A DNA stretch of 64,000 nt, from the NCBI RefSeq assembly GCF_964019385.1, contig NC_088649.1, forward strand, positions 10,906,525-10,970,524. The letters run 5' to 3'. Numbering within the stretch: position 1 is the stretch's first letter; the number at the start of each line of letters is the position of its first letter. Shown here piece by piece: positions 1 through 11,106 of this stretch. Both the position numbers and the translations under genes were made by a program. The DNA is from Sycon ciliatum (Eukaryota; Porifera; Calcarea; Leucosolenida; Sycettidae). A model generated the notes under the pieces. The model was given only the letters and a program-made list of their open reading frames with translations, was not told the DNA's origin and searched no databases.

Positions 1-345
1 GCACACCCCCACGCACACCCCACACACACACACCATACGCACACACACACACACACACCCACATGCACCCCCCCCCCCACACACACACACACATACACAC
101 GCCCACCCACCCGCACGCGCTCACACACACGTGCCCACACACACGTGCCCACACACACGTGCCCACACACGCGCCCACACACACATACACACGCCCACGC
201 CCACACACACACGCCCACCACATACACACACGCCCACACACACGCCCACCACATACACACACGCCCACACACACGCCCACCACATACACACACGCCCACA
301 CACACGCCCACCACATACACATACGCCCACACACATAAGGCAAAC
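1..345. repeat. CA-rich simple repeat in first intron of PIWI gene L
   Basis: Dense (CA)n with interspersed CCCACCA units. It lies just downstream (minus sense) of the splice donor of the PIWI L exon, so it is intronic. Long open frames here are low-complexity His/Thr or Val/Cys strings and are not genes. Confidence 0.9.
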
Positions 346-371
346 AATTGAGGATACTTGCAAGTACTTAC

Positions 372-1810
372 GTCCTCAACAAGATGTTCAAAACTTGGAC
401 AAGGGTGGGCGAACTCCAATCAATATCCATTACGTAAGTAAAAGTGATCACCACATCCTGCGACTTCCTGTCGGGGCTGTTGCCCTCTGGCGTTATTGTC
501 AAGTAGAATGTTTTAAAGTTGCCAGTCTCTTCGTCCGGGGTCAGTTTTTGCTGAAGAAATGCCTGCACGCCATCAAAGGCGATTTTCCCGACTGCATCTT
601 TAATCGGGCCTTTGCCGTGGATAACTGCGGAAACAACGTTGGCCGTGAGATCGGGCACACACGACACACGATAAAGGTACACTCCTTGACCTTGACCTGC
701 TTCACCGCGATGTATCTTGAACGAATTGGCCAGTACGCTGACTGCAACTGTATCAGCCAGCACGCCCTTACGACTAGCGGGATCTCTCCTGTGAGCAGGA
801 GCGTACGTGCGGGCCTCAGGCAGGATTGTCCAACTGCGTCTGCATGTTTGGTTTGCCGCTGCGGCAGCGCCAGCTGAGTCATTGCCACCAGCAGAACTGG
901 CCAATGACTCATTACCCGCCGCCTTTGCAGCAGCGCCAGCTGAGTCACTTGTAACGCCAGCAGAACTGGCCAATGTCTCATTACCCGCCCCCTCTGCGGC
1001 AGCGCCAGCTAAGTCACTTGTAACGCCAGCAGAACTGGCCAATGACTCATCACCCGCCGCCTTTGCGGCAGCGCCAGCTGAGTCATTGCCACCAGCAGAA
1101 CTGGCCAATGACTCATTACCCGCCGCCTCTGCGGCAGCGCCAGCTGAGTCACTTGTAACGCCAGCAGATCTTGTGGCAACACGGAGACATGACGCGTACT
1201 CATAATCCTGAGAATGCTGGTGGTGATGTGCTGTGGCACTTGTACCGCTTTGCGAACGTCCTGCGGTATCACTGGGATGAGGTGCACCACTCCGCGAAGG
1301 GCGCCCACGTCCTTCAGCACCACGCGAACCACTCTGTGAAGGGCGCCCACGTCCTTCAGCACCACGCGAACCACTTTGCGAACGTCCTTCGGCATCACTG
1401 GGATGAGGCGCACCACTCCGCGAAGGGTGCCCATGTCTTTCAGCACCACGCGAACCGCTTTGCGAACGTCCTGCGGCATCACTGGGATGACGCTCACCAC
1501 TCCGCGACGGTTGCCCATATCTTTCAGCACCACGCGAATCGCTTTGCGAATCTCTTTTTTTTCCAGACATAATTCCCGATATTCCCCGGCGGGCTAGAGC
1601 AGGTTTACCAGGAGTGGTAGCTGCAGGCTGACCATGTTGTCTTGCAGCAGCAATCGCAGCAGTAGCTGTAAGCTGATCAAGGTGGTTAGCAGCACCACGA
1701 GCAGTAGGTCTTGCTTTAGGTTTGTCTGGTTTGCCTTGGCCTCGGCCCTTTCCACGATCGTCAGAAGGCTGATCGGTAGAAGGCTTCTTAGCCTTTTTTG
1801 GGTTCTCCAT
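372..1810 (-). CDS. PIWI-clade Argonaute gene L, 5' coding exon (partial gene)
   Basis: The exon starts at an ATG (MENPKKAKKPST) and runs 479 codons plus 2 nt to a consensus GTAAGT donor at 371-366; the gene continues past the left edge. Roughly residues 1-330 are low complexity: Lys/Arg-rich start, RG dipeptides (RGKGRGQGK, SRGAE, EGRGRP), Ser/Arg repeats, then Ala/Ser repeats. RG motifs in PIWI N-termini are known sites of symmetric arginine dimethylation read by Tudor proteins. From about residue 345 the sequence matches the start of the Argonaute N domain: a VLANSFKIHR-like strand, YLYRVSCVPD, the PIWI-type AFDGVQAFLQQKL where AGO proteins have YDGRKNLY, and a VVITFTY..SSPTLVQVLNILLR segment like the PIWI segment before the linker. 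Expected role: piRNA-guided transposon silencing in the germ line or stem cells. PIWI rather than AGO is an inference from these motifs; PAZ, MID and PIWI domains lie outside the window. Confidence 0.78.
867..1175 (-). repeat. Coding minisatellite, 66/69-bp units, in PIWI L exon
   Basis: Nearly five copies of a 66- or 69-bp unit (unit starts near 867, 933, 1002, 1071, 1137) that keep frame and encode 22-23-residue Ala/Ser repeats (SLASSAG..DSAGAAA..AGNE). Copies differ by few bases, so copy number may vary between alleles. Confidence 0.85.
1241..1550 (-). repeat. Coding minisatellite, 84-bp (42-bp half) units, in PIWI L exon
   Basis: About three 84-bp units plus one 42-bp half unit, in frame, encoding SRGAE(R/G)..PSRSGAPHPSD.AGRSQSG repeats. 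The repeat amplifies RG and RS dipeptides in the disordered N-terminus. Confidence 0.8.
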
Positions 1811-2289
1811 CTCTTAGCTGTCTCACTATCTGCAGGCGCAAAACCAGTACATTGGAAATATAGACGCCCAGCGTACATGAACGAACACACAAATGCACGC
1901 CAGCACACGTTAACATGTACATACGTACGAGCATATACAAATACGTCCACAGGTACACACACACACACACACACGCACACATATACATGCACATACATAC
2001 ACATACATACACATACATATACACACACATATACACACACATGCACACACATGCACATGCACACACACGCACACCCGCACACACACACACACACACACAC
2101 GCACACACACACACACACGGCAGCGCATACACGGCGGCATACAATACACATTGGACACTTCCCATGTTTCCGTGCAAGATATACGCATAAGCTGTCTACA
2201 AGTATAATTGGCAATAGGGAGAACATAATCAATATACTTGAACACACTTATTAACTTATTAGCATGCACAAGTTCAGTTAAAGTCATAA
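1811..2289. other. Upstream region of PIWI L with CA-rich microsatellite
   Basis: On the minus strand this is the 5' flank or 5' UTR of PIWI L. About 1949-2118 is (CA)n/(CATA)n. No TATA box or other core promoter signal could be assigned. Confidence 0.6.
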
Positions 2290-2623
2290 AATGAGACCAT
2301 CCTACTAGGGCTACTCAGAAAGGGATGGGGACTAAGAGACTAGAAAGGTAGTTCCCAAACTCATGCAGACTTCGGCCTGAAGCCAGACACATTGCGATGC
2401 GTAAAGAATGCGTGGTTCAGTTCCAACGACTGAAGTGCACCTGAGAGACGCACTGTCGATAGTCAGTCGATAGAATTGAATCTAGTCGATAAGGAATTTG
2501 GGTCAGTCGTTTCACCCCTAATTATGGAGCGCTTTGTCTGCGTAGACGCCTTAAGGTCGGCAAAGCAGCCTGACCCCGCCACCACTTTTCGCGCATATCC
2601 GGGAATATAGTGGACTTTCGTAT

Positions 2624-2727
2624 AAAAAAAATAAATAAAAAAAATTTCACGGTTCGCGTGAGACTCGGCTGGAAGCCGGGTCTCACGCGAACCGTGAAAT
2701 TTTTTTTTTTAATAAATAAAAAAAACC
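2624..2727. repeat. Perfect hairpin with A/T-rich flanks
   Basis: The arms at 2644-2663 and 2681-2700 are perfect 20-bp inverted repeats around a 17-nt centre that can itself partly pair. They are extended by an A tract on the left and a T tract on the right, each followed by AATAAATAAA. It could be a very small foldback element. Confidence 0.8.
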
Positions 2728-2730
2728 TGG

Positions 2731-5066
2731 GAGATGGGGTTGCATATGGGGACGGTGCGGGTGGTGCGCTGCTGAAACTCGATGCCGTGAAAAGCACTAG
2801 ATCAATGGAAAACATGAGGGGTTGGCCTTGAACTGAAATAGATATGGAAGCCAGGGGGAATAAACACCGCGATTGTCAAATGAACTGTGAAATATACGAT
2901 ACATGTCCGTACTTCGTGACAGAAGAACGGAGTGCGGCTTTTGTATAAAACTGATGCTGCACCAAAGGTCTGTGGTGCCGAAAATTCACTCGTTTTCGTA
3001 TAGACTTGTACTTCGTGCACAACTGGTTCTCTTTCTCTCCATGTAGACACTCAACTTTTCCACTGCACAGACTCTGAAATCTGGGTTGAAATTATCATCC
3101 CAGTACAGTCTAATTCTACCTGCATGTTCACGATACAGGCAATAAACAAAAGGTCGATTTTTACAGTCCAAACTCAACAACCCCCGCCGTCGTTGCCAAG
3201 CTGGGCTATTGCAAGATGAGAGGAGGATGGGGGAAGGGGTGCGGGGAGCAAAGCCTCCCCCTTGCTCCCACCAGCTAGCGGTAAGCAGGACTCTCGCGAA
3301 GACCTCGATTGTGAGAACGCTCGGACACCCAGAGGAAGCAACACTACCGGTGGGGTTGCGCTGAAATGACCGTGAAGCATGATGCACATTCGACGCAACG
3401 CTGACAGTACGGAACGCAAGAGCCTGTCGGGACGGCTGGGGTGAGCTGTAAAATCCAGTACGATTCGTACGACACGACATGAAGCGGTCGTTGCGATGTT
3501 CAACGTCGAATGGCGCGAGTCATAAGGCACGACCCGCGATGAGGTGAATTTCAGACCTAATTATTTCTCCTTTTTCGGGACTTCTTTTCAATTATTTGTC
3601 CTTGAAAGAAGCGGAATCACAATACCAGTTGTTCATGAAGACCAAAAAATTAGCCCTGAAAACTGTGGCACTCAAATAATAGCCCCAGGAATTCGCGGAA
3701 GGAAATTATAGAATAGTTCGTCTGTCACGCTCCTGAACTATCCCTAAACACAGTTATAAGTGGCATGAGTTAACTGATCTTGCTGAAACTCAACTCTCAA
3801 GTTGTGCTAGCCACCCTGTGAGTTATCAAGGGAAGTGCAGTGTTCGAAATGCTAAAAATGTCGAAGTACGAATCGGGAGTAGTCGGCGAACGACACCGTC
3901 TCCTGTTCACACTCGAATTGCAGCCGTTTTGTACGCTTGCGTCCCCGTCTACGCCTGTCTACGGTATGAAAAGTTGAACTGATCCAACTCTTCCTGTCGC
4001 TTCCCGATCCGTAGATCTATGGCAGTACGGTGGCGTTCCCGTTCCTGGTGTTCACACTGGACGCCCACGGGTGTTAGCAGTGCATGAACTCTGGCCAGTC
4101 GTCCCCGAACGCAAAATGCGTAGAACCTACGCATTTGGATCTACCGTACATTTCCTCACGTTTCTGGCGAATCTGAGCGGTACGATGCTGTCGAATTGGG
4201 CCTGAATTTGCCCTGAACCAGCGGCTATCGAAGTAAAATTAGGTGTTTTGAAGGCCACACGGGAACACTGCGACCATGTCTTCTTTCCTGCGTCGTTTGT
4301 ATGAAAATCGGAGTGTTTTTGAGCTCGTAGTTTCGTCTTCGTCGTGGAATGGCCGTGCGTACATTCTCCTTGGAATTACCAAAGTCACACCCCCGTTTCT
4401 TACATTACTACTTCAGTAGGAGTTTTGCCGGCAGCCACGTCGATAGTTTTTATCCCTGCTTCCATACGTCCTTTCATTGAACAGCCAAACGAAACTTTTT
4501 CGTGGCGCGGGGTCTCAAGTTTATCACTTCGAGTTGTAAACAACAATCACATCAACACCTCAAAGGACCAAAAAACCAAGTGAGCAAAGTATTTCAACGT
4601 TGCGATTTTGCCTGGCCTACTATGAAGATGGAAACTTTTACTCGGTAGCAAATACTCGTATCAATAAGCTGGGAGGGAGAGCGTGGCGAGTAAAATGTTG
4701 GGATGAAAAGAGCCACAGTCTCTCTCGGAAAAGGTCGTTCCTACACACAGGCCCTGCGCCGTCAGACCGTCCCGTCGCTTCCCGTCGATCCTTACGTCGC
4801 GTCCCGTCGCATCCCGTCGAATGTGAACTAGGCTTCAAATCATAGTACTAGAGTACTAGAGTAGTACTCGCGTGTTGACAAAAATTTTTAATAGTACCCC
4901 AGTCTGTGCAACCTTTCCACCATTGCAAAGCACGCACAGTATACAAAGGCAAGTAAGTGTTTTCCCTTGTCATGTAATCACTGTCACTCACATACAAATA
5001 CCGTCATAAAATATAAAACACAAGTTTTTCTCATCTTTTTCTATTTCTTGTTTTTCATTAGCTTTA
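2731..5066. other. No recognisable gene
   Basis: Short open frames on both strands (for example 2986-3480 minus) show no domain, splice context or family resemblance that I recognise. An AGTACTAGAGTACTAG direct repeat lies near 4843-4870. Nothing else can be supported. Confidence 0.5.
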
Positions 5067-5332
5067 GGGGTCGTCCATAAATATCGAACTTTTTTCACAA
5101 AACGAAATAATTTCGTTATGGAGTGGGAGGGGGTTGACCAATTATTTCGTTTCAGAAAACATTGAAGCATGTACATATACATGGTCGCAGGAGCAGGTGC
5201 AAACCTGCATCTTTTGTTGTATTTATAATATGCATGCATATGTCAACCTTTTTTTACGTTCTGAGGGGGGGGTTGGGTCCAAACTAAAATAATTCGTTTG
5301 GTGAAAGACGTTCGATAATTACGGACGGCCCC
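5067..5332. mobile_element. MITE with GGGG(T/C)CGTCC termini, TTA target duplication
   Basis: Terminal inverted repeats of about 24 bp (GGGGTCGTCCATAAATATCG at the left, its near complement at the right) bound 266 bp with no coding capacity. TTA is present on both sides (5064-5066, 5333-5335), the kind of 3-bp duplication made by PIF/Harbinger transposases. Superfamily assignment is an inference from the duplication. Confidence 0.7.
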
Positions 5333-5335
5333 TTA

Positions 5336-5916
5336 GCATGTTCATTCACATTCTTCATCATTTGTGAGAACTAGACCTGGTCTAGTGAGAAGGCATTCTA
5401 CTGCCTGTAATTCTGGTGAAGTAAAATAAAGTTACAACAACAATAACAAGTGTCTGCCATGTAAATGTATACAAATGTGTTGGTCCAAGGCAGGGCGGCT
5501 GGACAGTCTGGTACCCCGAATAGCATTTCGAGCATTGAAAATGTGTTTATATAGGCTGCAGGTGTAACAGTAACACCGGCGACAGAATGCTTACCGTGTA
5601 CTAGTGTGCTGAATAGAGATAGTAGAGGCACGTGCGTCGTCCTCCACTGAACTGGACTAGGCGGTGGGTAGATGTGCGCGCGGGCGTCAAAACGCAGTCA
5701 AGGTTGAGCCTTCCGATAAGTAGGTTAGTTATTCCGCTGTTGTCCCACGCGAGCCACGAATGGCGACGACGACGACGACGAAGAAAGTCTTCCTGGTCAG
5801 CGGCAGGCTTTTGTTCCAATGCTGTGGCAATATACAGGGAAGTGAACACTGGATAAGTCACCGTATGTCGTCAGCTCCTTCCGTGCGCTCACCGGCTCAG
5901 CGACTTCTTCGTCTAA
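5336..5916. other. No recognisable gene
   Basis: Includes a short (GAC)n run near 5765-5780. Short open frames on both strands have no recognised similarity. Confidence 0.4.
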
Positions 5917-6200
5917 GGGCGCGTTCGAATTGTCACTCTTTGACTTTTCGAGGAGTTTCGTTTTTCTGAAGAGGTGGCCTTTTCAGAAAAACGAAACTCC
6001 TGGAAACTCCACAACCTCATCCGATAGGAGAGGTGGATTACTTCCGAAGAGTTGGATAGCTACGTCGAGATGGTCGATCTGATCGGACGTCATCATCGCC
6101 ACTGAAAAACTCTAAAATGATAGAAACCGTTCGGGACACTTCAACTAATCCCTTTTTTTTTAATTGTTCGAACAGTTGATGAAGACAATTCGAACGCCCC
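5917..6200. mobile_element. MITE with GGGCGCGTTCGAATTGTC inverted termini
   Basis: The left end GGGCGCGTTCGAATTGTC and the right end GACAATTCGAACGCCCC are inverted repeats around ~284 bp of non-coding DNA. The left flank is TAA; no matching duplication is clear on the right. An internal inverted repeat (GAGGAGTTTCGTTTTTCTGA and complement) lies at 5950-6000. The termini resemble the element at 62168-62473. Confidence 0.6.
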
Positions 6201-6429
6201 GAGCTAACTTAACTCTTTCGTAAACTGGCGGAGCAAGTGGCGGCGCTTGGTGGCCCACTCCAGTCACTGGACGATTTCACTGCTCATCACCTGCCCACCA
6301 CAATCACTGGAACAGTACAGAACCAGGCTGAGACCAGCGCAGAAGGCCAGGGGCTAGGGCCAGGGAGAAGGCTTCGCACCTCTTCCGAGTGTGATCCGGG
6401 TGCTTCCACGCGTACATGTACTCTATTGT

Positions 6430-6495
6430 ACTACCACAGTGCTAGCAACTGAAATCCGACCCCGTTGGATTTCAGTTGCCAGCACTGTGGTAGAT
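6430..6495. repeat. Near-perfect palindrome
   Basis: CTACCACAGTGCT(A)GCAACTGAAATCC.. is followed almost directly by its reverse complement, giving arms of about 30 bp with a very short loop. Confidence 0.7.
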
Positions 6496-6606
6496 ATCTA
6501 CTTCTTTGTGGCAGTTTTCGTCACTGCCGGCCACTGGTCACCGGTCCGTGCATGGTCATCAGGCCAGACATCATCATGATCATGGGCAATACGTAGATCT
6601 ACTCAT

Positions 6607-6812
6607 CATGTTGTTAGTTGACAGCATGTAACAAGGTGGAGGACACACGGTGTTCGGAACACAGTGACCTTACTACTGTACAACCATCCACGGTTGGTAG
6701 AGCCTCGCGGCCCTCGGTCGGTTGCGACCATCTGACCCGTAGATCTACGGGTCATTGACACATTGTTTCCGAACACGGTCTCCTCCACCTTGTGCTGTCA
6801 ACCAACCGCATG
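6607..6812. repeat. Imperfect foldback element, ~50-bp arms
   Basis: The left arm (around GTTGACAGCATGTAACAAGG) and right arm (around CACCTTGTGCTGTCAACCAA) are inverted copies with a few mismatches and small indels. The centre contains a second palindrome, ACCCGTAGATCTACGGGT. Confidence 0.65.
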
Positions 6813-6999
6813 TTAGAAACAAAAACAAGGTTTATCTCCATGATAATAATGATAATAATAATAATAATTTGAAACTCAGATATTGAGCCAACGAGAGAGC
6901 TTGGAAGCTAGCTCAGGGCCCTCGTACGCTATGCCTTTTTGCCTTGATGACCTACACAAAAAAAGCATAGGGATGTTATAAATTCTTATAAATTTCTAC

Positions 7000-8123
7000 T
7001 CGGATGTTGAGCCATAAATAAATATGTAGAAGAGAAAAGGACATATCGATACGAGTTAAGAGTAACTCTCCATCACTGTAACATGATACTATATACAGTC
7101 AGAAAGTGCAATAACTAGGCACAAAACTGACAGAGTACTGAAACATTCGACGTCCTGACACCTAGCTTCAACACATCTCCGTAGCGCTAACCGACAGCCT
7201 TCCAACTTGGAAGCTTCAAGGTTATGGAAAGACCAAAGAGGGGAAGGCAAGCGCAACGAAAACGAGCAAAAGCTACAGTCCCAACGGAACAAAGAATGTC
7301 GATTGTTACTGGACGATGACGAGACCAGTACGATATTTGACAAAGCGGTCTAACTACAATTCGAAGCAGCAAAGCAGCACACCACCCAACTTGGGTGGGT
7401 CATAAATATCAAAGATAAATAAAGAAAGGGAAGCTTTGCGAAAACGAATTGTACAAGCCGAAAGCCAAACTCCTACAGTACTCCTCATGCATGACATTGT
7501 GATGGACTAGTTGACTACAAAACAACATCCGAGTTTCAAATTGCACACCTGATGAGCCGTCACGAACCATACGGCGAAACGTACGTCGTGTGAAACAACT
7601 TGTTTTGTAGTCAACTAGTCCATCACAATGTCATGCATGAGGGGTACTGTAGGAGTTTGGCTTTCGGCTTGTACAATTCGTTTTCGCAAAGCTTCCCTTT
7701 CTTTATTTATCTTTGATATTTATGACCCACCCAAGTTGGGTGGTGTGCTGCTTTGCTGCTTCGAATTGTAGTTAGACCGCTTTGTCAAATATCGTACTGG
7801 TCTCGTCATCGTCCAGTAACAATCGACATTCTTTGTTCCGTTGGGACTGTAGCTTTTGCTCGTTTTCGTTGCGCTTGCCTTCCCCTCTTTGGTCTTTCCA
7901 TAACCTTGAAGCTTCCAAGTTGGAAGGCTGTCGGTTAGCGCTACGGAGATGTGTTGAAGCTAGGTGTCAGGACGTCGAATGTTTCAGTACTCTGTCAGTT
8001 TTGTGCCTAGTTATTGCACTTTCTGACTGTATATAGTATCATGTTACAGTGATGGAGAGTTACTCTTAACTCGTATCGATATGTCCTTTTCTCTTCTACA
8101 TATTGATTTATGGCTCAACATCC
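7000..8123. repeat. Long inverted repeat: ~523-bp arms, 76-bp loop
   Basis: The left arm 7000-7523 is the reverse complement of 7600-8123 with only a few mismatches seen by eye. The loop (about 7524-7599) is the start of the 593-bp repeat unit. A transcript through it would fold into a long, nearly perfect double strand. Confidence 0.9.
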
Positions 8124-9290
8124 GAGTTTCAAATTGCACACCTGATGAGCCGTCACGAACCATACGGCGAAACGTACGTCGTGTGAAACAACTTGTTTTG
8201 TAGTCAACTAGTCCATCACAATGTCATGCATGAGGAGTACTGTAGGAGTTTGGCTTTCGGCTTGTACAATTCGTTTTCGCAAAGCTTCCCTTTCTTTATT
8301 TATCTTTGATATTTATGACCCACCCAAGTTGGGTGGTGTGCTGCTTTGCTGCTTCGAATTGTAGTTAGACCGCTTTGTCAAATATCGTACTGGTCTCGTC
8401 ATCGTCCAGTAACAATCGACATTCTTTGTTCCGTTGGGACTGTAGCTTTTGCTCGTTTTCGTTGCGCTTGCCTTCCCCTCTTTGGTCTTTCCATAACCTT
8501 GAAGCTTCCAAGTTGGAAGGCTGTCGGTTAGCGCTACGGAGATGTGTTGAAGCTAGGTGTCAGGACGTCGAATGTTTCAGTACTCTGTCAGTTTTGTGCC
8601 TAGTTATTGCACTTTCTGACTGTATATAGTATCATGTTACAGTGATGGAGAGTTACTCTTAACTCGTATCGATATGTCCTTTTCTCTTCTACATATTGAT
8701 TTATGGCTCAACATCCGAGTTTCAAATTGCACACCTGATGAGCCGTCACGAACCATACGGCGAAACGTACGTCGTGTGAAACAACTTGTTTTGTAGTCAA
8801 CTAGTCCATCACAATGTCATGCATGAGGAGTACTGTAGGAGTTTGGCTTTCGGCTTGTACAATTCGTTTTCGCAAAGCTTCCCTTTCTTTATTTATCTTT
8901 GATATTTATGACCCACCCAAGTTGGGTGGTGTGCTGCTTTGCTGCTTCGAATTGTAGTTAGACCGCTTTGTCAAATATCGTACTGGTCTCGTCATCGTCC
9001 AGTAACAATCGACATTCTTTGTTCCGTTGGGACTGTAGCTTTTGCTCGTTTTCGTTGCGCTTGCCTTCCCCTCTTTGGTCTTTCCATAACCTTGAACCTT
9101 CCAAGTTGGAAGGCTGTCGGTTAGCGCTACGGAGATGTGTTGAAGCTAGGTGTCAGGACGTCGAATGTTTCAGTACTCTGTCAGTTTTGTGCCTAGTTAT
9201 TGCACTTTCTGACTGTATATAGTATCATGTTACAGTGATGGAGAGTTACTCTTAACTCGTATCGATATGTCCTTTTCTCTTCTACATATA
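7523..9290 (+). repeat. Tandem array of three 593-bp units (third incomplete)
   Basis: Units start at 7523, 8116 and 8709 (CAACATCCGAGTTTCAAATT), an exact 593-bp period. Each contains the same 84- and 61-codon open frames, which move with the repeat and have no recognised similarity, so they are not called as genes. The third unit stops near 9290 where the sequence changes to the B-box repeat. Confidence 0.93.
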
Positions 9291-9294
9291 AATT

Positions 9295-9535
9295 TCTACT
9301 TTTTGTTTTTAGACATAACCTGGGGTTCGAACCCGCACTATCGCCCTGCAATGGCCTGCATGCATTCCCCGATACACTTCGCATACATACTAATTCTTCC
9401 AAGTTGCTTCACGTTATGATCTTGTATTTGAAAGCCCTATTTGAATATGAATTGTGGCCACTCACTGGCCAGCCGTCTTTGATTGTACGGTACGGTACGG
9501 GACAGGTACGGTCGAGGGTATTACGACACCATCTA
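9295..9535 (-). repeat. Dispersed repeat with Pol III B-box-like motif, copy 1
   Basis: On the minus strand it reads ..GATAGTGCGGGTTCGAACCCCAGG.., containing GGTTCGAACCC, which fits the RNA polymerase III B-box consensus. Further on it carries TACGGTACGG-rich sequence. Homologous to 9541-9895 and 11107-11455. A tRNA-derived SINE origin is an inference; no convincing A box was found. Confidence 0.6.
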
Positions 9536-9540
9536 CCACC

Positions 9541-9895
9541 TTGATGACGGCAAAAAAATAGGGATGTTATAAATTTTTCAATTCTCCTATTTTTTCAGGA
9601 ATTACCTGGGATTCGAACCCGCACTATCGCCCTACATGCATTCCCCATACACTTCGCATTCAAACTCATTCTTCCAAGTAACTTCACATTATGATCTTGC
9701 GTTTGAAAGCCCTATTTGAATAGTGCGGCCAGCTGTATGTGGCCAGCTGTGTTTCATGGTACGGTACGGGACAGGGCAGATACGGGATAGCGCCAGGCGT
9801 GATACAAACACACAAACACCAAATTAACTGCTGTGTGGTACCTGGCTAGCGCCAGACGTTACTGAAGTAGCGTCTTCTGCATAGCTACGGGAATA
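9541..9895 (-). repeat. Dispersed repeat, copy 2, with hairpin-type end
   Basis: Shares the TTGATGAC..AAAATAGGGATGTTATAAATT start and B-box region with the neighbouring copies. It ends with GACGTTACTGAAGTAGCGTC and CATAGCTACGGGAATAA, matching, in the opposite orientation, the left end of the element at 35676-37049. Confidence 0.65.
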
Positions 9896-10015
9896 ATAAG
9901 ATTTATAGCGCTCGCTTGTTCATACTTGCTCTGTGACGCCCCAACGGCCTTAGGGCTATGGGCTTATGATGATGATGATGATGATGAATTAAATTAATGT
10001 AGAAAGGAAAAGGAC

Positions 10016-10130
10016 ATAATTGTGGAGACGAGTTTAGAGTAACTATCCACCACTGTAACTATAATTATACAGTCAGAAAGTGCAACAACTAGGCACAAAA
10101 CTGACAGAGTACAGAGACATTCGACGTCCT
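10016..10130 (-). repeat. Diverged fragment of the 593-bp unit
   Basis: Reverse-complement match, with substitutions, to the segment of the 593-bp unit that contains CAGTTTTGTGCCTAGTTATT and GTTACAGTGATGGAGAGTTA. Confidence 0.7.
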
Positions 10131-10589
10131 TGATAGTCATAAAAATAGCAGTTATTCTTAATCCGAAAGGCTTTATTATTATTATTATTCTCGTATCCGT
10201 CCCGAAAGGGACTCACGACGGCAGAATTAACCGTGAGCATGTGTGTGTGAGAGTGGGAGAACGAAATGAAAAAGAAAAGAAGAGTCTTGTAATAAAGGTC
10301 AAATTTAAGAAGAGCAGTACTAGACTAAATGGCTGAGCAGATGTTACTCCATTTTTTTCTGTCGCGGGCATAGGTGCCGAGATCACGAAGGCAGCTGGGC
10401 TTAAAAATGCAGATAGGTGTGAGGCGGACGTCTCGCTGGAGACTTGTGGTGAGGCAAGAGCGGGGTGCACCTATTCGAAAGGGCTGACTGGTAGCATATG
10501 TACAGAAAGCAGTGAGAGCAACATTTGCAGGGATGTCACTTGGCTGGCGTAATATATGTCCTAATAGCTTCCACCTGTCCCGCTTTCCT

Positions 10590-10945
10590 GAGCTCCAACT
10601 TGAAGCTAGGTGTCAGGACGTCGAATGTTTCAGTACTCTGTCAGTTTTGTGCCTAGTTATTGCACTTTCTGACTGTATATACAGTCAACTTCGCTAATAA
10701 CGACTGCGGATATAACGACAATTCGCGAATAACGACATAATTTTCATGCCCGGAGCAAAGTCCCATCCAACTGTGACACATATAATGAGACTTCGGATAT
10801 AACGACACTTCGCGAATAACGACACTTTTCTGATGCCCCGCTGAGTGTCGTTATAAGCGAAGTTGACTGTAGTATCATGTTACAGTGATGGAGAGTTACT
10901 CTTAACTCGTATCCATATGTCCTTTTCTCTTCTACAATAATAATA
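10590..10945 (+). repeat. Fragment of the 593-bp unit split by a MITE
   Basis: 10600-10681 and 10870-10940 match consecutive parts of the 593-bp unit. The interruption is exactly the 188-bp element at 10682-10869, so the unit was in place first. Confidence 0.85.
10682..10869. mobile_element. Tigger/pogo-like MITE, 188 bp, copy 1
   Basis: Ends CAGTCAACTTCGCTAATAAC and GTTATAAGCGAAGTTGACTG, flanked by TA on both sides. CAGT termini and TA duplication fit the Tc1/mariner superfamily, pogo/Tigger branch. Non-coding. By eye it is identical over its whole length to 14167-14354, suggesting recent movement by a transposase encoded elsewhere. Confidence 0.85.
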
Positions 10946-11106
10946 ATAATTTTGCACAGAACCATTATACATTAGCAGCATATGTGAGCATAATGCGGCA
11001 TAATATGATAACTTTTAGCATAAAAATAGCACAATTCTGCAATTTTTTCAGCAATGCAAAAAGCATAATTTCACGAAAATATTAGCATAATCTGTCAAGG
11101 GCTAGC

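Noticed and set aside
63..877. Long plus-strand frames through the CA repeat and across the PIWI L exon
   Set aside because: Low-complexity His/Thr translation, and the second half is antisense to the PIWI exon, which has family similarity and a splice donor.
2986..3530. Overlapping 118- and 164-codon minus-strand frames
   Set aside because: No recognisable domain, composition or context; likely chance frames.
7089..9222. Four copies of 84- and 61-codon frames in the 593-bp array
   Set aside because: They recur only because the DNA unit recurs; no similarity, and no evidence of selection on the frame.
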